A stretch of 64,000 bases of DNA from Aquibaculum arenosum (GCF_029222965.1 NZ_JARHUD010000001.1:558001-622000), one strand, 5' to 3'. Shown: positions 7,517 through 16,313, counted from the stretch's first letter. Notes: a model not told the origin generated them from the sequence alone. Program-made: numbers and translations.

Positions 7517-8473
7517 TCAGTCTCCCACCTGCGCGTTGCCCTGCTCGGCAGCAAGCGCCTCCATCCGCGCCTCGGTGTCGGCAACCTCTGCCATCATCCA
7601 CGCGCGGAAGGCCTTGACCTTTGCCTGTGCCGCCGCTCGTGGGGTGGTGACAAACCAGTAGTCATAGCGCGTGCGCACTGACGGCCCGAAGGGCAGGATC
7701 AGAAGGCCGGCGGCGATGTCGTCGATAGCAAGACTGGCTCGTGTCAGGGCAACCCCTTGGCCGGCGATGGCGGCGGAAAGCACCATGGCCGAGTCGCTGA
7801 ATCCGGGTCCGCGTTGCGGATCAATGCCCTTCAGTCCCACCAGCCGTATCCAGGTCTGCCAGTCGGCCTCGATCCCGCCGCCGAAAACTTCATCGTGCAG
7901 CAAGACATGGTGGCGCAGGTCGTCGGGCTTTCTGAGTGGTTTCGGCCCCTGGAGCAGGGCGGGGCTGCAGACCGGCAGGCGCTGGTCACCCATCAGCCGC
8001 TCGACGGTCAGGCCGGGATAGCGCCCGCTGCCGAAGCGCAGGCCGACGTCGATGCCTTCCGCCTCGAGATCAGAGAGCTCCTGGTTGGCGGAGACCAGCA
8101 CGTCGATATCCGGATGCTGCTCTCGGAATCGGGTGAGGCGGGGCAGCAGCCAGCGCGCGGCGAAGGAGGGCAGGGCGCTGACCTTCAAGGAGCCTTCCTC
8201 CTCGCGCAGGGACAGGCGGCGGGTGGCCTTGTCCATGAGGTCGAAGGCCTCGGTCAGGGCGGGCAGGTAGCTGCGACCGCCGTCCGTCAAGGCAAGCCCG
8301 CGGTTGCGCCGGTGGAAGAGGGGTTGGCCCAGCCGAGCTTCCAGGCCGCGGATCTGATGGCTGACGGCGGCCTGGGTCACGTTCAATTCCCGAGCGGCCT
8401 CGGTGAAGGAGAGGTGGCGGGCGGCAGCCTCGAAGGCACGAAGGGCGTTGAGGGGCGGCAGGCGGCGGCTCAT
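7517..8473 (-). CDS. LysR-family regulator, GcvA-like
   Basis: 318 residues. An N-terminal winged HTH (about residues 5-64, RAFEAAARHLSFTEAARELNVTQAAVSHQI) matches the GcvA subgroup closely. It is followed by a periplasmic-binding-fold effector domain to about residue 300 and a hydrophilic tail. GcvA-type proteins in Alphaproteobacteria control varied amino-acid and membrane genes, often divergent neighbours. Here the divergent neighbour is the DUF1127 gene at 8622, with a palindrome in the shared 148-bp region. The effector is unknown. Confidence 0.85.
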   Translation of the reverse strand: MSRRLPPLNALRAFEAAARHLSFTEAARELNVTQAAVSHQIRGLEARLGQPLFHRRNRGLALTDGGRSYLPALTEAFDLMDKATRRLSLREEEGSLKVSALPSFAARWLLPRLTRFREQHPDIDVLVSANQELSDLEAEGIDVGLRFGSGRYPGLTVERLMGDQRLPVCSPALLQGPKPLRKPDDLRHHVLLHDEVFGGGIEADWQTWIRLVGLKGIDPQRGPGFSDSAMVLSAAIAGQGVALTRASLAIDDIAAGLLILPFGPSVRTRYDYWFVTTPRAAAQAKVKAFRAWMMAEVADTEARMEALAAEQGNAQVGD

Positions 8474-8532
8474 GACGATCCATTAGAAAATCTAAGATCA
8501 AAGATGAGTTTATTCCGTTTGTGGCGTTGCGC

Positions 8533-8547
8533 AAGATGGCGCATCTT
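8533..8547. promoter_or_regulatory. Candidate operator palindrome between the LysR and DUF1127 genes
   Basis: AAGATG-GCG-CATCTT is a perfect 6-bp inverted repeat with a 3-bp spacer. It lies in the divergent promoter region, 60 bp from the LysR start and 75 bp from the DUF1127 start. It could be an autoregulatory LysR site; this is inference from position. Confidence 0.4.
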
Positions 8548-8621
8548 CACCGCAGTAGAGAACAGGGTGCGCAGGAATTCACCGGCGCGCACCAGGTTTC
8601 AGTCCATGAGGAGAATTCGTC

Positions 8622-8861
8622 ATGTCGCGTCATGTTTCGCGGCCGATGTCCGCGCTCGCCCATAAGGCATTCGGCACCACACTGATCCTTCCCTCGCCGT
8701 TGGAAGCCCTGCTGCGCTTCTACCGCCTGACAGGCATTTGGACCCGTCGTTCGCAGGAGCGCCTGCATCTGAAGGAGTTGGATGATCACCTTTTGCAAGA
8801 TCTCGGGTTGAGTCGCGAACAGGTGGAGCGAGAAATCTCCAAACCCTTCTGGCGTGGCTGA
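8622..8861 (+). CDS. DUF1127 domain protein
   Basis: 79 residues. The C-terminal half (LHLKELDDHLLQDLGLSREQVEREI, about residues 47-72) is the YjiS/DUF1127 signature, usually a short arginine-rich RNA- or partner-interacting helix pair. The N-terminal half (residues 1-45) is less conserved. A Shine-Dalgarno GAGGAG lies before the ATG. DUF1127 proteins in related bacteria affect phosphate and carbon metabolism and RNA turnover, but this one is uncharacterised. Its divergent position to a GcvA-like regulator suggests it is the regulated target. Confidence 0.8.
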   Translation: MSRHVSRPMSALAHKAFGTTLILPSPLEALLRFYRLTGIWTRRSQERLHLKELDDHLLQDLGLSREQVEREISKPFWRG

Positions 8862-9010
8862 GAGCTGCGGTGCGTTGGGCGCCTTCAGCCTTCGCTCCTT
8901 CCAGCAGGAGTTGTTAGTACCCAATCTGTCACACGGCAGCAACCTTGCGCCCGCGCGAAGATGGCCCCATCTTGAGCGCCACAAACCGAACCAGGGCGGG
9001 AGAAACAGTC

Positions 9011-9793
9011 ATGTGCGGCAGTTCCGGAGGCCTCCTCTCACGGCGGGCCGTCTTGAGTGGGCTCGCGGCGGGAAGCCTTGTGGTGGTGACGGGCTGTGCG
9101 GACAACCCGCAATTGGGGCGCCAGCAGTTGATCCTGGTCGACGATGGCCAGCTTTCGGAAATGGGGGTGGCGACTTGGCGAAGCATCCGGCAGCAGGAAC
9201 GGGTTTCGCGTGATGGCGGCCTCAACCGGCGCATCGAACGGATCGGTTCGCGCATCGTTTCGGCCGCCGGACTGCAGGATGCCTATGACTGGGAATATGC
9301 GGTCTTTGAGAACGAGCAGGCCAACGCGTTCGCCTTGCCGGGCGGCAAAATCGGTATCAACACGGGCCTGATCGATATCGCCAGCAGCGACGACGAGATC
9401 GCTGCCGTGGTCGGTCACGAGGTGGCCCATGTCACCAGCCGCCATTCCGCTGAGCGCGTGAGCCAGTCGATGCTGTCAGAAATGGGCGTTTCCCTGGCCC
9501 AGGTCGGCCTGGGCAGCGCCGGTGTGTCGCCCGACCTTGCCGGGGTGCTGGGTGCCGGTGTTCAGATGGGTGTGCTGCTGCCCTACTCACGCCGTCACGA
9601 ATACGAAGCCGATCGCCTTGGCCTGCGCTATGCGGCACGCGCCGGCTATGATCCCCGCGCGGCCCTCAGTTTTTGGGAAGCCATGGCGCGGCAGAGCCAG
9701 GGCGGCAAGCCGCCCGAATTCCTCTCGACCCACCCGGCAGACGCCAATCGTATCGCGGCCCTGCGCGAGGAACTGCAGGCTCTGGGTTACTGA
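9011..9793 (+). CDS. M48-family zinc metallopeptidase, exported lipoprotein
   Basis: 260 residues from ATG 9011 with GGGAG upstream; a longer frame from 8945 adds only a non-signal-like extension. The N-terminus has twin arginines (SRRAVLSGLAAG) and a lipobox VTGC with Cys29, so the mature enzyme is probably a Tat-exported periplasmic lipoprotein. The zincin motif HEVAH (136-140) and the downstream glutamate in EYEADR (about 197) give the M48 metal site. YfgC/BepA- and LoiP-like members act in outer-membrane protein quality control. It lacks the TPR domain of BepA. It ends convergently with nadK across a strong hairpin. Confidence 0.9.
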   Translation: MCGSSGGLLSRRAVLSGLAAGSLVVVTGCADNPQLGRQQLILVDDGQLSEMGVATWRSIRQQERVSRDGGLNRRIERIGSRIVSAAGLQDAYDWEYAVFENEQANAFALPGGKIGINTGLIDIASSDDEIAAVVGHEVAHVTSRHSAERVSQSMLSEMGVSLAQVGLGSAGVSPDLAGVLGAGVQMGVLLPYSRRHEYEADRLGLRYAARAGYDPRAALSFWEAMARQSQGGKPPEFLSTHPADANRIAALREELQALGY

Positions 9794-9802
9794 GAGGCTG
9801 AG

Positions 9803-9835
9803 GCAGTTCATCCCCTCTGTCAGGGGATGAACTGC
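9803..9835. terminator. Bidirectional hairpin at the convergent M48 peptidase/nadK ends
   Basis: Perfect 13-bp inverted repeat GCAGTTCATCCCC / GGGGATGAACTGC with a 7-nt loop. The right arm is also the last codons of nadK (E-Q-F-I-P), whose stop lies in the loop. It serves transcripts from both sides but has no T tract, so it may protect 3' ends or work with Rho. Confidence 0.65.
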
Positions 9836-10620
9836 TCCTTGAGGATGCGTTCTTCGAGGTTGTGCTCGGGGTCGAAAAGCAGGCGGAGGCTCGTCTCCCG
9901 ATCCTCCCGGACCGTGACCTCGACCACGTCCCGCACTTCGGTGAAATCCGCTGTTGCGGAGACGGGCCGTTTCAGATGCTCCAGCACTTCGAAAGTCACC
10001 TTCGCGCCTTGCGGCAGCAGTGCTCCGCGCCAACGCCGGGGGCGAAAGGCGCTGATCGGCGTAAGCGCCAGGAGCGGTGTGCCCAAGGGCAGGATCGGGC
10101 CGTGGGCTGAGAGGTTGTAGGCGGTGCTGCCGGCCGGTGTTGCCACCAGCACACCGTCGCACACCAGTTCCTCCAGCCGGATCACGCTGTCGATGCGGAT
10201 GCGAATCTTCGCTGCCTGCCGGCTTTCCCGGAAGAGCGCGACCTCATTCAGCGCCAGCGCCTCGGAATGACCGCCCTCGCGCGTGCGCGCCACCATGCGC
10301 AGGGGATGCAGTCGCACCTCCTGGGCCTGCGCGAGGCGATCGATCAGCCCATCGCTTTCAAACTCGTTCATCAAGAAGCCGACGGTGCCGCGGTTCATGC
10401 CGTAGATGGGCACAGAGCGCCCCACCGTTTGATGCAGGGTCTCCAGCATGAAGCCGTCACCGCCGAGCGCGACAATGACCTCGGCCTCGTCCACGTCGCA
10501 GGAGGCATAGCGCGCAAGCAGGTCATCGCGCGCCTGATTTGCCTCCGGGGTCGAGGCAGCAACGAAGGCGATTTTCGGGCGGAGGCTGGCGGTCCCGGAA
10601 GCGCCCGTTTTGTCGCTCAA
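9820..10620 (-). CDS. nadK: NAD kinase
   Basis: 266 residues, cytoplasmic, phosphorylates NAD+ to NADP+. The GGDG motif (53-56, [11 protein letters not shown]) and the NRGTVGFL segment (from N76) form the nucleotide site, and NEVALFRE and a later [12 protein letters not shown] segment complete the fold. The first 13 residues are probably disordered. The gene is last in a probable mlaA-mlaC-nadK operon, 30 bp after mlaC. Its 3' end is part of a perfect inverted repeat shared with the convergent peptidase gene. Confidence 0.95.
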   Translation of the reverse strand: MSDKTGASGTASLRPKIAFVAASTPEANQARDDLLARYASCDVDEAEVIVALGGDGFMLETLHQTVGRSVPIYGMNRGTVGFLMNEFESDGLIDRLAQAQEVRLHPLRMVARTREGGHSEALALNEVALFRESRQAAKIRIRIDSVIRLEELVCDGVLVATPAGSTAYNLSAHGPILPLGTPLLALTPISAFRPRRWRGALLPQGAKVTFEVLEHLKRPVSATADFTEVRDVVEVTVREDRETSLRLLFDPEHNLEERILKEQFIP

Positions 10621-10650
10621 GTTGAACGATCCTTTTTGGTCGGGGCAGTG

Positions 10651-11265
10651 TCAGTCCGGACGGAAGGCGCCGCGGGCGACCTGCTCCTCGAGTCGCGTCA
10701 CCAGGCCGGCGAGTCCGCCTTCCTGACGCATGACCGACGCATACTCCTCGCGGAGCGTGAGAGCGAGGCTCGCGCCTTCGGCACGCACGTCGAGAATCTT
10801 GTAGCTGCCGTTGACGCGGCGCAGCCGCCAGTCAGTGTTCACTGGTTGCCCATTGGGTGACTGGAAGGAGATGCGAACCCAGGACAGGTCCTCATTGTCG
10901 CTGTCCGGCCGCACGCCATTCGTGGCGAAGGACTCACCGCTGTACTCCTCGAACAGCGGCAGGAAGCGCTGCGAGAGATAGTCCTTGAAGACTGCGATAA
11001 AGGCCTGTTGATCCTCTTCGGAAGCGCCCCGCCATTGCCGGGCAATGATGAAGCGCGAGATGGCTTCCAGATCGAAGCCCTCGTCGAGCATGGCCTTGAA
11101 CTCGGCTTCACGTTGCTCGAAGGGCACCGAGTCGTTGGAGAGCTGCTCCACCGCCCGCTGACCGAAGTCGCGCAGGAAGGCGTCCGGACCCTCGTTGGCC
11201 TGGGCGGAAAGGGGCACGGCCGTGAACAAAAGCAGCGTCAGGGAAAGAAACAGGCGGGGGATCAT
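10651..11265 (-). CDS. mlaC: MlaC-like phospholipid-binding periplasmic protein
   Basis: 204 residues from ATG 11265, chosen because AAGGAGGT lies just upstream and a classical Sec signal peptide follows (MIPRLFLSLTLLLF...SAQA). An upstream start would add 43 unrelated residues. The body has the MlaC/Ttg2D pattern: FLRDFGQRAVEQL, then ISRFIIARQWRGASEEDQQAF, and a C-terminal YKILDVRAEGASLALTLREEY. It ferries phospholipids between the outer-membrane MlaA complex and the inner-membrane MlaFEDB transporter. It lies 38 bp after mlaA. The mlaDEF genes are not in this window. Confidence 0.93.
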   Translation of the reverse strand: MIPRLFLSLTLLLFTAVPLSAQANEGPDAFLRDFGQRAVEQLSNDSVPFEQREAEFKAMLDEGFDLEAISRFIIARQWRGASEEDQQAFIAVFKDYLSQRFLPLFEEYSGESFATNGVRPDSDNEDLSWVRISFQSPNGQPVNTDWRLRRVNGSYKILDVRAEGASLALTLREEYASVMRQEGGLAGLVTRLEEQVARGAFRPD

Positions 11266-11303
11266 GAGACCTCCTTGGAAACCTTGTGTGCCTTTCCGAT
11301 CGC

Positions 11304-12230
11304 TCAGAGATCGGGGAAGGGACTTGTTCCGAATTCGAGCTCCGCGTCCCGCGGCGCCCGCTTTTCTATCTGGTCCTCGCGGGCCTGCCGCCACAAGGAC
11401 CGGATGCGCGTATAGTCGTCGAGCGAGTCGGCCAGCGCCTGGTCCAGCATGTCCAGCGAGCGTGCGCGGGCGTCCACGCCGCTGATGATGGATCGGGGCA
11501 GGGTGAAGTTCTGTGTTTCATCGCCGTGGGTGATGCTGAGGTAGGTCAAGGGATCAAAGGCGCGATCAACCACGCGCCCGGTCGCATCGCGCAGGCTGGA
11601 GGGACCAAAGACCGGCAGCACGAGGTAGAAGCCCTCCCCGGCGCCGTAGGTTCCCAGGGTCTGGCCGAAATCCGCGTCCTGATAGGGCAGCCCAAGTTCG
11701 CCCGCGTAATCGTAGAAGCCGAGCGAGAAGGCGGTGTTGACGAAAAAGCGCTTGCTGGTGTTGAGCGCACGGTCGCCATCGCCCTGTAGCAGGTCGTTGG
11801 CCAGGATCACCGGCGTGGAAAGGTTGCGCAGGAAGTTGCGCAGCGCGTCGCGGATGCCCGAGGGCACCAGTTCGCGATAGGTGAAGGCCACGGGCCGCAG
11901 GAACAGGGTGTCCAGCATGTCGTTGAAGGCGAAGGTGAAGCGATTGAGGGTCTCCAGCGGATCGCCGTCATCCTCACTGTCCGACCCGCTTACACCGAAA
12001 AGGGCGTCCTCATCGTAGTCGTAGGCATCGTCGAGCTCTTCGTCGGACAGATCGGATTGTGCCAGGGCTGCGCGTTGCAGCAAGGGCGACTGGAGCGCGG
12101 TTTCACCCTGCTCGACGTTGCTGCGGGAAGCAGAATAGGATCCGCCGGAGCCTGGCGGCGTCGCGCAGGCGCTGACGAAAAGACAAGCGCCGAGACCCAG
12201 AGCTCCCAACAATCTGCGACCGGAAACCAT
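11304..12230 (-). CDS. mlaA: MlaA/VacJ-family outer-membrane lipoprotein
   Basis: 308 residues from ATG 12230; an in-frame ATG at 12266 would lengthen the signal peptide n-region by 12 residues and cannot be excluded. The lipobox VSAC gives mature Cys22. The core (NRFTFAFNDMLDTLFLRPVAFTYRELVPSGIRDALRNF and following) is the VacJ domain that extracts phospholipids mislocalised to the outer leaflet. Unusually, a very acidic linker (about residues 65-95, rich in Asp/Glu with DDAYDYDEDALFG) separates the lipobox from the domain. It is the first gene of the operon with mlaC and nadK. Confidence 0.92.
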   Translation of the reverse strand: MVSGRRLLGALGLGACLFVSACATPPGSGGSYSASRSNVEQGETALQSPLLQRAALAQSDLSDEELDDAYDYDEDALFGVSGSDSEDDGDPLETLNRFTFAFNDMLDTLFLRPVAFTYRELVPSGIRDALRNFLRNLSTPVILANDLLQGDGDRALNTSKRFFVNTAFSLGFYDYAGELGLPYQDADFGQTLGTYGAGEGFYLVLPVFGPSSLRDATGRVVDRAFDPLTYLSITHGDETQNFTLPRSIISGVDARARSLDMLDQALADSLDDYTRIRSLWRQAREDQIEKRAPRDAELEFGTSPFPDL

Positions 12231-12416
12231 TGTGGCCCCGCTTAGTGAACTGGCTTCCTGCGGCATGAACTACCCCTGATTTCCAACGTGCGGGAGTCGT
12301 CCAGGCCTCCGCGGCGTCATCCCCCTGCGGTCAGCCAGGACCTCCCCCGTTTATGCGTTACCACAGGCCTGGAAGGCGCGCTAGCAAGCAACGTGGCTTT
12401 CATCACTCTGTCCTGT

Positions 12417-14153
12417 TCATGGAACCGGGGGGCCGATCTGAGTCGGCCGGAGAAAGCTGAAGTCGCATCCCTCAGGCGCCTGTGTGACTTCCTTCAAATA
12501 GAGGTACTTGAAGCCACGATCTGAACCGGCATGCGAAACGCTGGGCGACAGCGTTTTTTGCCGGCTGGCGAGTTCTTTTTCCTCGACCACGAGCTGAAGG
12601 CGACCGGCCGCAGCGTCGAGGCGAATCCGGTCGCCATCTTGTACCAAGGCAAGCGGACCGCCTTCAGCGGCCTCCGGCGCGATGTGCAACACGATGGTGC
12701 CGAAGGCCGTTCCGCTCATTCGCGCGTCGGAGAGGCGCACCATATCCTTCACGCCTTGCCGGGCCAGCTTCTTTGGAATGGGCAGGTAGCCGGCCTCCGG
12801 CATGCCCGGTGCCCCCTTGGGACCGGCGTTCTTCAGCACGAGAACGCTGTCGGCCGTGACTGGGAGCTCTGGATCGTCGATCCGCTCCGCCAGGTCCTGT
12901 AGGTTCTTGAAGACCACGGCCGGCCCCTCGTGTTGCAGGAGCATTGGGCTTGCCGCCGACTGTTTGATCACCGCACCGTCCGGCGCCAGGTTCCCCCGCA
13001 GCAGGCGCAGCGCGCCGCCGCTGTGGATCGGGTTGTCGAAGGCACGGACCACCTCCTGCGGCCAGGCAGCAGGCGCGGCATCGAGCTCTTCGCCCAGGCT
13101 GCGCCCGCTGACGGTCAGGCAGTCGAGCTCGAGCTGGTGGCGCAGTTCGCGCAGTATGGGCGTCAGGCCGCCGGCCTTGTGCAGGTCCTCCATGTAGTGC
13201 TGGCCGGAGGGCTTGAGATCGACGAGAACCGGTGTCTCCTGGCCCAGCTTGTCGAAAGCTTCCAGGTCCAGGGGATACCCCAGGCGCCCGGCGACCGCGG
13301 CCAGATGGACCAGGGCGTTCGTCGATCCACCAACGGCGTGGAGAATGCGGAAGGCATTACGGAAGGCCGGCGGCGTCATGATGCGATCGGGCGTGAGGCG
13401 CTCTGCCGCCATGGCAACGGCGCGCGCCCCGCTGGCCTCACAGTGGCGCAGACGATCGGCATGGACGGCGGGGATGGCCGCCCCGCCGGGCAGCATCATG
13501 CCCAGTGCCTCGGCGGTCAGCGCCATGGTGCTGGCAGTCCCCATAACCATGCAGGTGCCGGCGGTGGGAGCCAGCTTGCCGGAGATCTCGTCGATCTCGG
13601 CGGCGTCGATCTCGCCGGCGCGAAAGCGTGCCCAGAAGCGCCGGCAGTCGGTGCAGGCGCCCAGGCGCTCCCCGCGATGGTCCCCGGTCATCATGGGACC
13701 GGTGACGGTCAGGATGGCCGGCACGCCGGCGCTGGCAGCGCCCATAAGCAGGGCGGGCACGGTCTTGTCGCAGCCGCCGATCAGGACCACCGAGTCCATG
13801 GGCTGGGCGCGGATCATCTCCTCCGTGTCCATGGCCATGAGGTTTCGCAGGTACATGGAGGTCGGGTTGGAAAAGGACTCGTGCATCGAGGTTACCGGGA
13901 AGCGCACCGGCAGGCCTCCGGCAAGCAGGACCCCGCGCTCGATGGCGTCGATCATCTCCGGCACCGTGCGATGGCAAGCGTTGTAGCCGCTGAAGGTGTC
14001 GGTGATGCCGACGATGGGCCGGGAGAGAGCATCGTCGCTGTAGCCCATGGCCTTGATGAAGGCCCGGCGCAGGAAGAGCGAAAAGCCCGAATCGCCATAG
14101 TGGGTCAGTCCCGCCGCCATACCGCGTGGGCTGTCGTCCTGATCTGTCGTCAT
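12417..14153 (-). CDS. IlvD/Edd-family dehydratase, probable sugar-acid type
   Basis: 578 residues. The three Fe-S ligands of the family are present: C60 (SGYNACHRT), C128 (IGGCDKT) and C201 (TAGTCMVMGTASTM). The enzyme would dehydrate a 2,3-dihydroxy acid to a 2-keto acid. The GTASTM context and overall length resemble pentonate/aldonate dehydratases as much as dihydroxy-acid dehydratase, and no ilv genes are near. The gene follows a BASS-type transporter gene by 52 bp on the same strand, which supports use on an imported organic acid. Dihydroxy-acid dehydratase (IlvD) remains the main alternative. Confidence 0.8.
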   Translation of the reverse strand: MTTDQDDSPRGMAAGLTHYGDSGFSLFLRRAFIKAMGYSDDALSRPIVGITDTFSGYNACHRTVPEMIDAIERGVLLAGGLPVRFPVTSMHESFSNPTSMYLRNLMAMDTEEMIRAQPMDSVVLIGGCDKTVPALLMGAASAGVPAILTVTGPMMTGDHRGERLGACTDCRRFWARFRAGEIDAAEIDEISGKLAPTAGTCMVMGTASTMALTAEALGMMLPGGAAIPAVHADRLRHCEASGARAVAMAAERLTPDRIMTPPAFRNAFRILHAVGGSTNALVHLAAVAGRLGYPLDLEAFDKLGQETPVLVDLKPSGQHYMEDLHKAGGLTPILRELRHQLELDCLTVSGRSLGEELDAAPAAWPQEVVRAFDNPIHSGGALRLLRGNLAPDGAVIKQSAASPMLLQHEGPAVVFKNLQDLAERIDDPELPVTADSVLVLKNAGPKGAPGMPEAGYLPIPKKLARQGVKDMVRLSDARMSGTAFGTIVLHIAPEAAEGGPLALVQDGDRIRLDAAAGRLQLVVEEKELASRQKTLSPSVSHAGSDRGFKYLYLKEVTQAPEGCDFSFLRPTQIGPPVP

Positions 14154-14205
14154 GTCTTCTCCACCAGCGATACTCTGATGAGCCTTGTGCGCGCGCGGCG
14201 CTGCG

Positions 14206-15147
14206 TCAAGTCGACGCCTGTTGCGGGGCCAACAGGCGTCGATAAAGCGGTCGCATCATGGCCGGGAGCATGAACATCGGCAGCTGGGCTATGGCAAAGA
14301 AGAGCACCACGTCGAAGTTCTCGTCCGGTGACAGCGTCGCCAGCAGCAGGCCCATGTTGCAGTTGCCGGCCAGCAGGCCCGCACTCATGGCCAAACGCCG
14401 CCCGAAACCCCAAAAGGCCAGCATGGTGATGGCTTGCAGCGCCGGATTGGCGAGAAAGGCGGCCAGGAGCCAGAGTAGGACCTGGGCCGGCTGCGCCAAC
14501 AAAGTCTCGGTCACGCCGTCCATGATGGCCACGGCAAACAGCAGCATGATGACCACGATCATGCCATCGAGCGCGACGCCATTGCGTCGCAGCCAGGCCG
14601 AGCCGAGCCAGGCGCGGATGGCGAGCGCGCCCAACAGCGCCAAAAGAACGACGCCGCCAAGCCGCAGCATCAGTTCTCCGGTTCCAATCGCAAGGTCGAG
14701 GCCCAGCAGCCAAAGGCTGAGCGGCGGAATGGTCACCGGTGCCAGCAGCGTGCTGATCAGACCCACCACCAGCGTCAGCGCGCCGTCGAGCCCGAGCAGC
14801 AGCGCGATGGCCGTTGCTCCCAGGATTGGCGGGGCCGCCGCCATCAAAATCACGGCGGTCTCCAGACCCGAGGGCAGGGGAACGCCAGCCAGGGCGGCCC
14901 AGGTGAGCACGGGCGAGGCCAGCAGCATCCAGGCCACCAGACCGCCGGTCAGTAAGGGGCGCCGCAGGTAGGTGCCGACCTGCTGCCAATCGACTCGCAG
15001 GAGAGAAAAGAGGAGAAGCAACACCACGCTCGGCGCCAGCAGCGGCCGGAGCAGGTTTGCGAGTCCAGGCAGCAGCAGGCCGATGAACACACCCACGAAC
15101 AGCAGAGGCACGCCCTTGCCGCCCAGCAGGCTCAGCAGTCTCAACAC
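14206..15147 (-). CDS. Bile acid:sodium symporter-family (BASS-like) transporter
   Basis: 313 residues, 9-10 hydrophobic helices with very short loops, consistent with the BASS/arsenite-permease-like fold. Recognisable elements are the unwound-helix-like segment LMAAAPPILGATAIAL (about residues 102-117) and LAGNCNMGLLLATL near the C-terminal third, where BASS proteins have ion-binding polar residues. Substrates in the family include bile acids, pyruvate, pantoate and other organic anions. It is first in a probable operon with the IlvD/Edd dehydratase, suggesting import of that enzyme's substrate or a precursor. The exact family is less certain than the membrane topology. Confidence 0.65.
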   Translation of the reverse strand: MLRLLSLLGGKGVPLLFVGVFIGLLLPGLANLLRPLLAPSVVLLLLFSLLRVDWQQVGTYLRRPLLTGGLVAWMLLASPVLTWAALAGVPLPSGLETAVILMAAAPPILGATAIALLLGLDGALTLVVGLISTLLAPVTIPPLSLWLLGLDLAIGTGELMLRLGGVVLLALLGALAIRAWLGSAWLRRNGVALDGMIVVIMLLFAVAIMDGVTETLLAQPAQVLLWLLAAFLANPALQAITMLAFWGFGRRLAMSAGLLAGNCNMGLLLATLSPDENFDVVLFFAIAQLPMFMLPAMMRPLYRRLLAPQQAST

Positions 15148-15264
15148 CGTATCTGTCCCCCGAATGATCGCCGGTTAAGCTAAACCCTTTCGCCGTTTCC
15201 GGCCAATCGACTAAGCTCCGGCCCGGCCCCGCGTCGGGGGTTTGGATGAAAGGGCTGGAGCAGC

Positions 15265-15753
15265 ATGAGCGGAGCGCCGCTGGAACTTTATCGCACTGAG
15301 GTTCCGCAGGAGTGGATCGATATCAACGGCCACATGAATGTGGCCTACTACCTCTATGCCTTTGATCGCGGAATGGACGGCCTCATGCAACGGGTCGGAC
15401 TGACCGCTGAGCATCGCGAGACGACAGGTGGCAGCATCTTCGCAGTTGAAGGACACCTGACCTATCAGCGCGAACTCAAGCTGGGAGAGCCCTTGGTGAT
15501 CTCCCTTCAGTTGCTGGGATGGGACAGGAAGAAGTTCCACACCTTTTGGCGGATGCACCACGCGGAGGCTGGCTTCCTGGCGGCCACCGGCGAGTTCCTC
15601 AGTCTCTACGTCAATCTGGAGAGCCGACGCAGCGCCGAGATGCCGGAGTCCATTCAAGCCGCGCTCGCTGAAATCGCCGAGATCCAACGTGATCTGCCCT
15701 GGCCGAAAGAGGCGGGCAGGGCGGTGCAGCTGCGGAGATCTGCCGCGGCATGA
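15265..15753 (+). CDS. Hotdog-fold acyl-CoA thioesterase
   Basis: 162 residues. The N-terminal EWIDINGHMNVAYYLYAFDRGMD (residues 14-36) is the signature of the 4-hydroxybenzoyl-CoA thioesterase-like group related to betainyl-CoA thioesterase of carnitine catabolism, with Asp17 and the NGHMN loop. It hydrolyses an acyl-CoA to the free acid in the cytoplasm; the acyl group is unknown. No carnitine dehydrogenase gene is adjacent. The stop overlaps a possible upstream start of the pentapeptide gene, so the two may be cotranscribed. Confidence 0.8.
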   Translation: MSGAPLELYRTEVPQEWIDINGHMNVAYYLYAFDRGMDGLMQRVGLTAEHRETTGGSIFAVEGHLTYQRELKLGEPLVISLQLLGWDRKKFHTFWRMHHAEAGFLAATGEFLSLYVNLESRRSAEMPESIQAALAEIAEIQRDLPWPKEAGRAVQLRRSAAA

Positions 15754-15809
15754 AGTGGGCAAGCGCCGCAGCTATTGCTCTTCGGGGCCTCAGCGCCGAT
15801 CTTGCTGGT

Positions 15810-16313
15810 ATGCGCAAACCTTTACTCACTTCCCTGTTGTTGCTCGTCTTCCTGGTCGTCACGGCCGGCCCGGCGGCCGCGGCCTGCACCGATCCGCCCG
15901 GGGCCGAGGCTGACTGGCAACGCTGCAACTTTGACGGCGTCGACTTGACCGACGTGAACCTGGCGGGCGCTCGCTTGCGGGAAGCGAGTTTCCTGCGTGC
16001 CGATCTCTCCGGGGCCGACCTGTCGGGAATCGAGGGGCATCGTGCGAAGTTCATCAACACCAAGCTGCATGGTGTGGACCTGAGCGAAGCCCAACTCTTC
16101 CAGGCGGACATGACGAAAGCCGACCTGACCGATGCAAATCTGTCGAACGCCAACCTGCGGGAAGCCAGGCTGTTTCAGGCAAATCTGCGCGGGGCGAACC
16201 TGACCGGCGCACAGATCAACAATGCCGATCTGACCTTTGCCGATCTCTCGGGAGCCACCTGGATCAATGGCGAACATGTCTGCCGGGAAGGCTCGCGCGG
16301 GCGCTGCAACTGA
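15810..16313 (+). CDS. Exported pentapeptide-repeat protein
   Basis: 167 residues from ATG 15810, preferred because it begins a clean Sec signal peptide (MRKPLLTSLLLLVFLVV...AAA). A start at 15750 would overlap the thioesterase stop and add 20 residues. The mature part is about 24 A(D/N)LxX-type pentapeptides (CNFDG VDLTD VNLAG ARLRE...), which fold as a right-handed quadrilateral beta helix, ending in ATW and a short tail with two cysteines (HVCREGSRGRCN). Secretion and cysteines near both ends suggest a disulfide-capped periplasmic helix. Function is unknown. Confidence 0.8.
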   Translation: MRKPLLTSLLLLVFLVVTAGPAAAACTDPPGAEADWQRCNFDGVDLTDVNLAGARLREASFLRADLSGADLSGIEGHRAKFINTKLHGVDLSEAQLFQADMTKADLTDANLSNANLREARLFQANLRGANLTGAQINNADLTFADLSGATWINGEHVCREGSRGRCN

